A stretch of DNA of 64,000 nt from Polyangiaceae bacterium (GTDB lineage: Bacteria > Myxococcota_A > Polyangia > Polyangiales > Polyangiaceae): the NCBI GenBank assembly GCA_025353725.1, contig JANXOF010000081.1, positions 1-64,000 on the forward strand, in the 5' to 3' direction. Under the pieces are notes generated by a model. It did not search any database. It was given only the letters and a program-made list of their open reading frames with translations, and was not told where the DNA came from. Within the stretch, counting starts at the first letter, position 1; every line of letters begins with the position of its first letter. Both the position numbers and the translations under genes were made by a program. This document shows positions 39,372 to 47,774 of this stretch, one piece after another.

Positions 39372-40333
39372 CCGAGGCGGTCAATCTCGATGCCGCGCGC
39401 GAGACATTTCGCTCGGATGCGTGCGCCGGTCTCGCTCGTTCTCCGAAGCACCTCTCGCCGAAGTACTTTTATGATCGCGCCGGCTCAGAGCTCTTCGACG
39501 CCATCTGCGGGCTTCCCGAGTACTACGTTACGCGAGCAGAGACGCAGATCATGCAAGCCCACGTCAGTGAGATCGTCGCGCCGTGGGGACCTGCGGTGCG
39601 CTTGGTCGAGCCAGGTGCCGGGAGCAGCACGAAGACTCGACTGCTCCTCGAGGCGCTCGGCCCGACACGCTGCGCGGAGTACATTCCGGTCGACATTTCG
39701 GGGGACTACCTCGAGAGCGTCGCCGAGCGACTCCGAGGCGACTATCCATGGCTGCGCGTGACCCCCCTCGCGGCAGACTTCGCCGTTGATATGCACCTTC
39801 CGCACGTTGCCGACTCGGATACGGCACGGACGGTCATCTACTTTCCGGGGTCGACAATTGGCAACTTCGACCCGCCCGAAGCCGAGCGCGTTCTCGCGCG
39901 GTTTCGTCGTGCCGCCGGGATAGGCGGAACGGTGATTCTTGGCCTTGACCTAAAAAAAGAGCCGACCGTGCTTCATGCGGCCTACAACGATTCGCAGGGC
40001 GTAACCGCAGCCTTCAACCGGAATGTATTGACGCGCATGAACCGCGAGCTCGGGGCGACGTTCGACGTCGAGGCGTTCGCGCACTACGCGTTTTTCGAGC
40101 CTGCGCTCGGGCGAATCGAAATGCACCTTGTGAGTCTTCGGCGCCAAACGGTCACGTTGGCAGGGGAGATGTTTCGCTTCGCGGAGGGCGAGTCGATTCG
40201 TACGGAGTGCTCCTATAAGTACGACCTTCCTCGTGCTGAACGGCTGGCGCGGCGCGCCGGTCTTCGCCTGAGCGACGCCTGGCTCGACAAGGACCGACGC
40301 TTCGCAGTGCTCGAATTGCGGCCCTTTTTCTAA
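39368..40333 (+). CDS. egtD: L-histidine N-alpha-methyltransferase EgtD-like
   Basis: ATGA overlap with egtB; LSPKYFYDRAGSELFDAICGLPEYYVTRAE, LVEPGAGSSTKTRLLLEAL, YIPVDISGDYL, YFPGSTIGNFDPPEA. Confidence 0.95.
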   Translation: MTEAVNLDAARETFRSDACAGLARSPKHLSPKYFYDRAGSELFDAICGLPEYYVTRAETQIMQAHVSEIVAPWGPAVRLVEPGAGSSTKTRLLLEALGPTRCAEYIPVDISGDYLESVAERLRGDYPWLRVTPLAADFAVDMHLPHVADSDTARTVIYFPGSTIGNFDPPEAERVLARFRRAAGIGGTVILGLDLKKEPTVLHAAYNDSQGVTAAFNRNVLTRMNRELGATFDVEAFAHYAFFEPALGRIEMHLVSLRRQTVTLAGEMFRFAEGESIRTECSYKYDLPRAERLARRAGLRLSDAWLDKDRRFAVLELRPFF

Positions 40334-40358
40334 CATCGGCGGAACACTCCGAAGGATC

Positions 40359-41303
40359 ATGGTCCGAACGCGGTTCGCTCCGTCTCCCACTGGCGATCTC
40401 CACGTCGGCGGCGCGTGGACGGCCCTTGCGTCGTGGGCCTTTGCGCGTGCGGCAGGGGGGACGACGGTCCTTCGCATCGAGGATATCGATACCCCGCGCG
40501 TCGTGCACGAATCGCACGCGCGGATCGCAGAGGATCTCGCATGGCTCGGCCTCTCTTGGGACGAAGGAGCCGCGCGCACTGGACTGCATGCGCCTTACAC
40601 ACAATCAGCGCGAACGACGATCTACGCCGAGCGGCTCGACTACCTCGAACGCGCGGGGTTGACCTACCGCTGCGACTGCTCGCGCGCCGATATCGCGCGG
40701 GTCGCGAGCGCGCCGCACCACGCGGAAGAATCCGTCTATCCCGGTACGTGTCGTGACGCACGACAGGATCGTCCCATGAAACGCTCACCCGCTATCCGAC
40801 TGCGCGTGCCGGAGGGTACGACCGTAGCGGTTGACGACCTGGTGCACGGAATTTCAGAACAGCGTGTCGACATGAGCGTCGGCGACTTCGTGATCCGGCG
40901 CGGCGATGGCGTTTACGCCTACCAATTCGTGGTCGCTATCGACGACGCCGCCATGCGAATCTCCCACGTCATACGCGGTGATGACTTGCGGGCGTCGACT
41001 GCGCGTCAAATCCAACTCATGCGCGTGTTGGGCACGACTGAAGCCGAGATTCCACGCTACGCCCATGTCCCTATGGTGGTGGCGCAACGCGGAGAGCGCC
41101 TCGCGAAGCGCATCGGGTCCGTCACCCTCCGCGACCTTCGCGCGCGCGGAGTGACGCCCGCCGAAATCGTCCGTACACTCGCAGATGGCCTTGGTCTCAG
41201 CTACGCCGCGAACGCCTCGTCTCCAAACGATGTGGCCGCGAATCTGAATCCGCCTTCACTCTGGCGGAAGGCGGAATGGCCTATTCCGGACCGCTGGCGA
41301 TGA
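40359..41303 (+). CDS. gluQ: Glutamyl-Q tRNA(Asp) synthetase
   Basis: GluRS-like without anticodon domain; RFAPSPTGDLHVGGAWTAL; Zn site YRCDCSRADI...YPGTCRD; about 314 aa. Confidence 0.92.
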   Translation: MVRTRFAPSPTGDLHVGGAWTALASWAFARAAGGTTVLRIEDIDTPRVVHESHARIAEDLAWLGLSWDEGAARTGLHAPYTQSARTTIYAERLDYLERAGLTYRCDCSRADIARVASAPHHAEESVYPGTCRDARQDRPMKRSPAIRLRVPEGTTVAVDDLVHGISEQRVDMSVGDFVIRRGDGVYAYQFVVAIDDAAMRISHVIRGDDLRASTARQIQLMRVLGTTEAEIPRYAHVPMVVAQRGERLAKRIGSVTLRDLRARGVTPAEIVRTLADGLGLSYAANASSPNDVAANLNPPSLWRKAEWPIPDRWR

Positions 41304-41323
41304 CTCTCTAAGCCATCTCTCGT

Positions 41324-42247
41324 TTACTTTACGCCGCATGCCGCCCGAATCTTTGGCGATACCTCACGCGGGCCGAGCCGCGTCTCCGACGGATTCGCGT
41401 TTGCACGCCACGAGGCGCACGCACTCACGGCGAGCGCATGTGCCTCGAGCGCTACGTAGGTCTCCACCATCGCTCGGTAGAGAACGGCGAGCTGCGGCCT
41501 TGGCAACTCCCCCGCTCCGAGCATCTGGTTGCCTTTCGACATTGCCTCGAGGTAACGGCCCGCGCGCACGTCCGCGAGCAACGGGGGAAGGTTCGCCTCG
41601 GTCTTTCGTCGCACATCGTAAGCTTGACCCCCACCCTGCGTGCAGGCCCGCTCGGCCGACAGCCTAGCCGCGTTTTTCCCTTCGTCGGTCAGCTTAATCT
41701 CGAGAAGCGGGATGAGCACGACGTCGCCTCGCGCGAGTTTCTGGTCACCCTTCCGGCCGTTGTAGAGATCGAGCTCCCACGCCGCATTTTGCTCACCAAG
41801 GTACCGCTGGGCGAGCTGCCACATCGTCTCGCCGTCGGCCGCGATATGGGCAACGACGGCCGGCACGCCGATCTCTTGCCCGGTCGAGGGCTGCACCCAA
41901 GAGACGCCACCGTTCGCTCGCGCGAGTACGTCCGCGCGCTTCGCATCTCCCAGGTGAATGCGCGCGAGCTCGGCCCACGTCTCATTCTGCACGACACGCT
42001 GATACGACGGTGCCGGAATATCAAGCGACTGACCTGCGACAATCGCACTTCCGCCGTGCGCGTCGAGGCCATTCGCGCCGACCAGGGCTGTCTCGAATCG
42101 CGGAGTGCCGTAGAACTTTATGCCAATCTGCGCGAGCGTCTCGCCCTGCGCCACGACGTGCGTGAATGCCGCAGCATCGTGCGCGACGGTCACGATCGCC
42201 ATCGCTACAAAAGCCGTGAGCACCGAAAATTGCGCGCTTTTTCTCAT
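41324..42247 (-). CDS. Exported protein with LysM-like repeats
   Basis: Signal peptide; three LysM-like segments (VVAQGETLAQIGIKFYGTP; RVVQNETWAELARIHLGDA; IAADGETMWQLAQRYLGEQNAAWELDLYNG). Confidence 0.88.
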   Translation of the reverse strand: MRKSAQFSVLTAFVAMAIVTVAHDAAAFTHVVAQGETLAQIGIKFYGTPRFETALVGANGLDAHGGSAIVAGQSLDIPAPSYQRVVQNETWAELARIHLGDAKRADVLARANGGVSWVQPSTGQEIGVPAVVAHIAADGETMWQLAQRYLGEQNAAWELDLYNGRKGDQKLARGDVVLIPLLEIKLTDEGKNAARLSAERACTQGGGQAYDVRRKTEANLPPLLADVRAGRYLEAMSKGNQMLGAGELPRPQLAVLYRAMVETYVALEAHALAVSACASWRANANPSETRLGPREVSPKIRAACGVK

Positions 42248-42304
42248 GATTTTCGCTTTCTCCCGAGTGTCAATGTCGCGCGCTCACGGCTTGGCAATCC
42301 GTGA

Positions 42305-43738
42305 TTAATGCGCGTCCGTTTCGGTTCCGGCGTCGACGGCGAAGCCCACGGCCATCGTCACGTCGAGCCTCAGCGTCTCGTTGAGCGCGACCTCGATCTC
42401 GCGTTCGATCGGAGGCGCATCGGGGTGCGCGAGCGTTACCCAATGCTTTCCTTTCGCGAGCGGGATCGGACGCGCAAACGGCGTCGTCTCCACGTGCTGC
42501 CCGTCTACACGAACGTCGGCCCAAGGCACGGCGTTCACAAGGAGCCCGCCCGCGTACTCGGGATTCAGAGGAAGGGGCTTACTGCCCGCCTCGAGAGCAC
42601 TTCGCGCCGACGAGCCGCTCTCGATCGCGAGCACGCCCAGGAGGAAGAAAACGAGCACGCACGCTTGGCCTAGAAAGCCTCGCCGCACGTCGTGACCCGG
42701 CCTCGAAACGAACGGGCGCGCGACCTCGCTGACCTTCGAATCTGTCGCGAAGCCGGCAGCCGCAAGAGCCGTGCGCACCACCCACGCAGGGTCGTCGCGC
42801 GTCAGCGTCCGTAGCTCGCGCTCGAGTCGCTCGAGCACGTCGGAAGCGTTGGCATAGCGCTCGGAAGGCGACTTCTCGAGGAGGCGCATCACCAGGCGGT
42901 CGACCGAACGCGGTACGTAAGGCGCTCGTTCACGAAGCGGCGTAGGCGTTTCTCGGCGCATGCGCTGACCGGCGGTTCGGTCCGCAAACGGCGACGGGCG
43001 TGACGACAACGCGGGCGTAACGGGCGCTTCCGTCTCAAACGGCCGCGTGCCGCTCAGCGTCTCGTAGAGCACCACCCCGAGCGAGAACAGATCGCTCCGC
43101 GCATCCACGAAATCGCCGAGAATTTGCTCAGGCGACATGTAGGCAGGGGTTCCGAACGCGTCTTTGACCACCGAAGGGGCAGGCCGCCCCGCAGGCATCA
43201 GGCCCTCACCGCCAAGCGCATCGCTCAACGTAAGCGTGCGCGCGCGATGGGCAATTCCAAAGTCTACCAGCTTGACGACTCCGCTCCGCGTGACGAGCAC
43301 ATTACTCGGCTTGATGTCACGGTGAACCACGCCTCGCTCATGAACGTGTACGAGCGCGGCGCAGATTCCAACGGCGAGTGCGAGCGCGGGTTCGACAGGC
43401 AAAACCCGGGCTTTGGCAAGCCATTGCAGGAGCGACGGACCCTCGAGGTTTTCGAGGACGAGATACGGTCGCCCCGAATCCGTGCGCGCCAAATCGAGTA
43501 GGAGAACGACATTCGGGTGCGCGAGGTCGCGCAGAATCATGGCCTCGCGTTCGAGCTGCTCTCCAAACGATGAGTGAGGAGATATTTGTGAATTCAATGC
43601 TTTTAGCACGACGACACGACCGAGTGGGTCTTGCACCGCTCGGTAAATGCTGGAGCTCGCTCCCGAGCCTATCGTTTCGACGACGCGATACGGACCGAAA
43701 CGAGCCTCGTTCACGTCCACGTCGCCCGCGAGACTCAT
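42305..43738 (-). CDS. Serine/threonine protein kinase with TM segment and C-terminal PEGA-like domain
   Basis: VVHRDIKPSN, LVDFGIAHR, TPAYMSPEQ; TM GQACVLVFFLLGVLAI; GGLLVNAVPWADVRVDGQHVETTPFARPIPLAKGKHWVTLAHPD. Confidence 0.93.
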   Translation of the reverse strand: MSLAGDVDVNEARFGPYRVVETIGSGASSSIYRAVQDPLGRVVVLKALNSQISPHSSFGEQLEREAMILRDLAHPNVVLLLDLARTDSGRPYLVLENLEGPSLLQWLAKARVLPVEPALALAVGICAALVHVHERGVVHRDIKPSNVLVTRSGVVKLVDFGIAHRARTLTLSDALGGEGLMPAGRPAPSVVKDAFGTPAYMSPEQILGDFVDARSDLFSLGVVLYETLSGTRPFETEAPVTPALSSRPSPFADRTAGQRMRRETPTPLRERAPYVPRSVDRLVMRLLEKSPSERYANASDVLERLERELRTLTRDDPAWVVRTALAAAGFATDSKVSEVARPFVSRPGHDVRRGFLGQACVLVFFLLGVLAIESGSSARSALEAGSKPLPLNPEYAGGLLVNAVPWADVRVDGQHVETTPFARPIPLAKGKHWVTLAHPDAPPIEREIEVALNETLRLDVTMAVGFAVDAGTETDAH

Positions 43739-45312
43739 GCTGAGCTGGATGGCTCGCGTGCGTACGTTTTGCTTGGGTCGAGCAGCGATTGGCCCGTCAT
43801 CGCTGCCGGTTGCGCAATCCCCATGAGTTGGAGCATCGTCGGAGCGACGTCACAAATGCGGCCCCCCGTTCGGAGGTGCGCGTCGGAATCAGCCCCGTTC
43901 ATATAGATAAGCGGAACAGGATTCAACGTGTGCGAAGTGTGAGGCTGCCCTGTTTTCGGGTCGACCATCTGCTCGCAATTGCCGTGGTCGGCGGTGACGA
44001 GCAGCGCGCCGCGTTGCTTGCGCACGGCCTCGGCGATGCGACCTATACCGATGTCGACGGCCTCGACGGCTCGGATGGCCGCTGGGAGTACGCCGGTATG
44101 GCCGACCATGTCTGGATTCGCGAAGTTGACTAAAATAAAGTCAAACGCGGCACTTTCGACCGCTTTCACCACGGCGTCAGCGACGCCAGCCGCGGACATT
44201 TCCGGCTTATGATCGTAGGTGTCGACGTCTTTCGGAGACGGAATCATCGCGCGCTCTTCCCCCTCGAACGCCGCTTCGCGACCGCCGTTGAAAAAGTAAG
44301 TGACGTGCGCATATTTCTCCGTTTCGGCGCACCGAAACTGCGTCAGCCCTTCGCGCGCTAGAATTTCCGGAAAGATATCCGGATACGTTTCTCTCGCGAA
44401 CGCCACGGGGAGCTTGAGCGAAGCGTCGTAGGTCGTCATGCACGCATACCGCGCGGTCAGCGGTCCGAGTCCGCCCGTACGCGCGAACTCTTGAAAGTCG
44501 CTCGGGGCAGCCGTGAGAGCTCGGGTGAGCTCCCGGGCGCGATCGGGCCGAAAGTTGAAGTGCAACCCGGCGTCGGTTCCGGCCACGATTCCGGCGTAGT
44601 CACCCACGACGAACGGCTCGACAAATTCGTCGGTTTTCCCTGCTTTTTGACTTGCTTCGAACCCAGCAGCGGCACTCGCAAAGCGATGACCCTTCGCCTC
44701 GACCACCGCGCGGTAGGCCTTTTCAACGCGCTCCCAGCGGGAGTCGCGATCCATCCCCCAGAAGCGGCCGCTGACCGTACCGATGACGCCTTTGCCTACG
44801 AGGTGCGTCTCGAGCGCACGCAGGTACGCTGTCGCCGTTCCAGGTTGAACGTCGCGACCATCGAGGAACGCGTGCACGACGACATCGACCTGACGCGCTT
44901 TCGACGCATCGATAAGCGAGAAGAGCTGCAGAATATGACTGTGAACGCCGCCGTCGGACACGAGTCCGAAAAGATGAAGTCGACCTCCGGCTTGCCGCGC
45001 TTTTTCGATAACGTCGTGGATAATCGGATTCTTCCCGAGCGTGCCGTCGGCCACACTCGCGTCGATACGCATGATGTCCATCAACGCTATACGACCCGCG
45101 CCGAAGTTTAGGTGACCGACTTCGCTGTTACCCATTTGTCCGACCGGGAGCCCGACGTCGGGCCCGCTCGTCCCAATGACGCCGTGTGGAAACTCGCGCT
45201 CGAGGCGGTCAAGGTTCGGAGTGACCGCGAGCTTCACGGCATTATCCGCTTTCGGCTCGCGATCCCCGAGGCCATCGAGGATCATGAGGACGACAGGGCG
45301 AGGGCGGCTCAT
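43735..45312 (-). CDS. gpmI: 2,3-bisphosphoglycerate-independent phosphoglycerate mutase (track ORF to 45336)
   Basis: VVLMILDGLGDREP, GNSEVGHLNFGAGRI, SDGGVHSH, HAFLDGRDVQPGTA, NFANPDMVGHTG, VTADHGNCEQM. Confidence 0.97.
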   Translation of the reverse strand: MSRPRPVVLMILDGLGDREPKADNAVKLAVTPNLDRLEREFPHGVIGTSGPDVGLPVGQMGNSEVGHLNFGAGRIALMDIMRIDASVADGTLGKNPIIHDVIEKARQAGGRLHLFGLVSDGGVHSHILQLFSLIDASKARQVDVVVHAFLDGRDVQPGTATAYLRALETHLVGKGVIGTVSGRFWGMDRDSRWERVEKAYRAVVEAKGHRFASAAAGFEASQKAGKTDEFVEPFVVGDYAGIVAGTDAGLHFNFRPDRARELTRALTAAPSDFQEFARTGGLGPLTARYACMTTYDASLKLPVAFARETYPDIFPEILAREGLTQFRCAETEKYAHVTYFFNGGREAAFEGEERAMIPSPKDVDTYDHKPEMSAAGVADAVVKAVESAAFDFILVNFANPDMVGHTGVLPAAIRAVEAVDIGIGRIAEAVRKQRGALLVTADHGNCEQMVDPKTGQPHTSHTLNPVPLIYMNGADSDAHLRTGGRICDVAPTMLQLMGIAQPAAMTGQSLLDPSKTYAREPSSSA

Positions 45313-45580
45313 CGCGACAGGCTTACCGGATACCATCGCGCGACCCTACTCCAGCTGCTCGTTTGTTGCACCCGCGGAAGGCAGCGCGCAGGAATGGTCT
45401 CTTGAAAAAACATACGTTAGGCAATTGCTCGGGAGTGCCCCGTACGAGCTCATTCAGCGGTCGTCGGAGTCGCTCGCAGGCCGCCTACGCTTTATCGCAA
45501 TGAGCGGTTTCTGCGCCTGAGCGCTAGCCGCATAAGCGCTTCCTCTTGAGGCGGCCGCTCGGTTGCCGTATCTCGCACGA

Positions 45581-46291
45581 ATGGCTTGGATTCGCGCTCT
45601 TCTTCGGGGTCAGAAAGTGCTCGCACGCGCGAAGGCCGACGGAACGCTCGACGACCAGGGGGGCCGCGTCGAAGTTCGGTACAAGCCGAACGATGGGCGC
45701 GCTTATCACGCTGCGGCGCGTAACATAGAGCCCGTCGCCGGAGAGCCGATTCTCCCGGATGACGCGTGCGCGCCTGCCGAGGCCGCGCCCACGAAGGCAG
45801 AGGCCTCCGCCGAACGAAAAACAGCGGCCGCGGCGAAAGCGCTCGCGCCAGGTGCGGTGCCGACGGACGCATGGACGGTCTACGCCGATGGAGCGTGTTC
45901 GGGCAATCCTGGTCCCGCAGGACTCGGGATCGTCCTCGTGGGCCCGGACGGCACGGTCGCCGAGGGATTCGAATACCTCGGTGTCGGCACCAACAATATC
46001 GCAGAGCTTACAGGCATCTTGCGCGCCGCGGAGATCGTGCCTTCCGGGGCCGCGGCGGTGGTCCACACCGACAGTCAGTACGCCATCGGCGTTCTCACGA
46101 AAGGCTGGAAGGCAAAGGCCAACCAAGAGCTGATTGCCGGCATTAAGAGCGCCCTTTCGAAGCGCGTAGGCTGGCGCGTGGTCTACGTTCCGGGGCATGC
46201 AGGCGTACCGTTGAACGAGCGCGCCGACGAGCTTGCACGCGAGGCCGTACGCTCGCGGTCGTCGAAGCTTCCGGCGCGACCTGGTTCGTGA
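45581..46291 (+). CDS. rnhA: Ribonuclease HI family protein with N-terminal extension (track ORF starts 45563)
   Basis: RNase H core VYADGACSGNPGPAGLGIVL, NIAELTGILRA, VHTDSQYAIGVLTKGWKAKANQEL, GVPLNERADELAREA. Confidence 0.9.
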   Translation: MAWIRALLRGQKVLARAKADGTLDDQGGRVEVRYKPNDGRAYHAAARNIEPVAGEPILPDDACAPAEAAPTKAEASAERKTAAAAKALAPGAVPTDAWTVYADGACSGNPGPAGLGIVLVGPDGTVAEGFEYLGVGTNNIAELTGILRAAEIVPSGAAAVVHTDSQYAIGVLTKGWKAKANQELIAGIKSALSKRVGWRVVYVPGHAGVPLNERADELAREAVRSRSSKLPARPGS

Positions 46292-46308
46292 GTATGCTGA
46301 GGGCCCTC

Positions 46309-46923
46309 ATGCCTGCGATTGCCCCCCGTATTCACCCGACGTCAGACGTCTCCCCGAAAGCCACCATCGGTGACGGAACGCAGATTTGGCTCTTTTGCCA
46401 AGTTCGCGAAAACGCGACGATCGGCAAAGACTGCATTTTCGGCAAAGGCATTTACGTTGACAGCGATGTCGTTATCGGCGACCGAGTCAAAATTCAGAAC
46501 AATGTATCGATCTACGTCGGAGCGACCATTGAGGATGGCGTGTTCGTCGGTCCTCACGTCTGTTTCACGAACGACAAGGTGCCGCGCGCGGTGAATCCCG
46601 ACCAGACCCCGAAGGCCGCGCACGACTGGGTCGTCACCCCGACACGGGTAAAAAACGGGGCCTCGTTGGGGGCGAACGCGACCATTGTATGCGGCGTCAC
46701 CATAGGCTCCTGGGCGATGGTAGGCGCGGGAGCCGTGGTTACGAAAGACGTTCCCGACCACGCGCTTGTGCTAGGAAATCCAGCGCGATTCGCGGGTTGG
46801 GTGTGCTCCTGCGGCGAGCGCGTAACGGTCGACGATAGCTCGAACGAGGGCGCCTGCACGTGCGGGCGAGTCCTCGCGAAACGCGACGGACGGATACGCC
46901 TCGTCGAACGCACCAAGGAGTGA
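46309..46923 (+). CDS. Left-handed beta-helix N-acetyltransferase (WbpD/WlbB-like) with C-terminal Cys-rich tail
   Basis: Hexapeptide repeats; HPTSDVSPKATIGDGTQIWLFCQVRENATIGKDCIFGKGIYVDSDVVIGDRVKIQNNVSIYVGATIEDGVFVGPHVCFTNDKVPRAVN; tail VCSCGERV...CTCGRV. Confidence 0.88.
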   Translation: MPAIAPRIHPTSDVSPKATIGDGTQIWLFCQVRENATIGKDCIFGKGIYVDSDVVIGDRVKIQNNVSIYVGATIEDGVFVGPHVCFTNDKVPRAVNPDQTPKAAHDWVVTPTRVKNGASLGANATIVCGVTIGSWAMVGAGAVVTKDVPDHALVLGNPARFAGWVCSCGERVTVDDSSNEGACTCGRVLAKRDGRIRLVERTKE

Positions 46924-46929
46924 TACCGA

Positions 46930-47769
46930 ATGGCTACTATCTTTCGTGAAGGGTTGTTCGCGGATCACGTCGCCATCGTCACGGGGGGTGGTAGCGGAAT
47001 CGGACTCGCGACCGCGACCGCACTCGGCGAGCTCGGCGCAAAAATCGCCATCTGCGGGCGCAAGAAGGAGAAACTCGACAGCGCCGAGCAAACGCTTCGC
47101 GCGCGAGGAATCGACGTCTTCGCCGCCGCGTGCGACATCCGCGAAGTCGAACAGATTCAAGCCTTTGTCGACGCCGTCAAAACGAACCTCGGCACGGCAA
47201 CGATCCTCGTCAACAACGCAGGCGGTCAGTTCCCGACCACCGCGGAGACCGTGACCCCACGAGGCTGGGAGGCTGTCGTACGGAACAACCTGAACGGGAC
47301 GTTCTTCATGACGCAAGCGGTCGCGGTGAAGCACTTCATTCCGTCGCGCCGCGGCCGGATCGTCAACGTCATTGCCAATGTCGCGCGTGGGTTCCCTGGG
47401 ATGATTCATACCGGCGCGGCCCGCGCGGGCGTTGAAAACATGACGAAAACACTCGCCATCGAGTGGGCAATGCACAACATTCAAGTCAACGCGATAGCCC
47501 CCGGGATCATCCGAACGAGCGGCACGGACCAGTATCCCCCGGAGCTCGTCGAGGCAAGTCGCACGAAAACCCCAATGAAGCGCCTCGGGACCCCGGGCGA
47601 AGTCGCGCAGCTCATCGTTTATCTAGCTTCGGAGGCCGCGTGGTTCGTCACGGGTGAGTGCTGGTACATCGATGGCGGCGCTCACCTTTGGGGTGACAAC
47701 TGGATCATCGACGACGACCACGCGCCGAAGACGCCGCCCATCATCGAAGAGCTTGCGAAATCGGAATAG
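46930..47769 (+). CDS. SDR-family oxidoreductase resembling peroxisomal trans-2-enoyl-CoA reductase (PECR) type
   Basis: VTGGGSGIGLATATAL; NNAGGQFP; HTGAARAGVENMTKTLAIEWA in place of YxxxK; C-terminal FVTGECWYIDGGAHLWGDNW. Confidence 0.88.
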   Translation: MATIFREGLFADHVAIVTGGGSGIGLATATALGELGAKIAICGRKKEKLDSAEQTLRARGIDVFAAACDIREVEQIQAFVDAVKTNLGTATILVNNAGGQFPTTAETVTPRGWEAVVRNNLNGTFFMTQAVAVKHFIPSRRGRIVNVIANVARGFPGMIHTGAARAGVENMTKTLAIEWAMHNIQVNAIAPGIIRTSGTDQYPPELVEASRTKTPMKRLGTPGEVAQLIVYLASEAAWFVTGECWYIDGGAHLWGDNWIIDDDHAPKTPPIIEELAKSE

Positions 47770-47774
47770 CCGGC

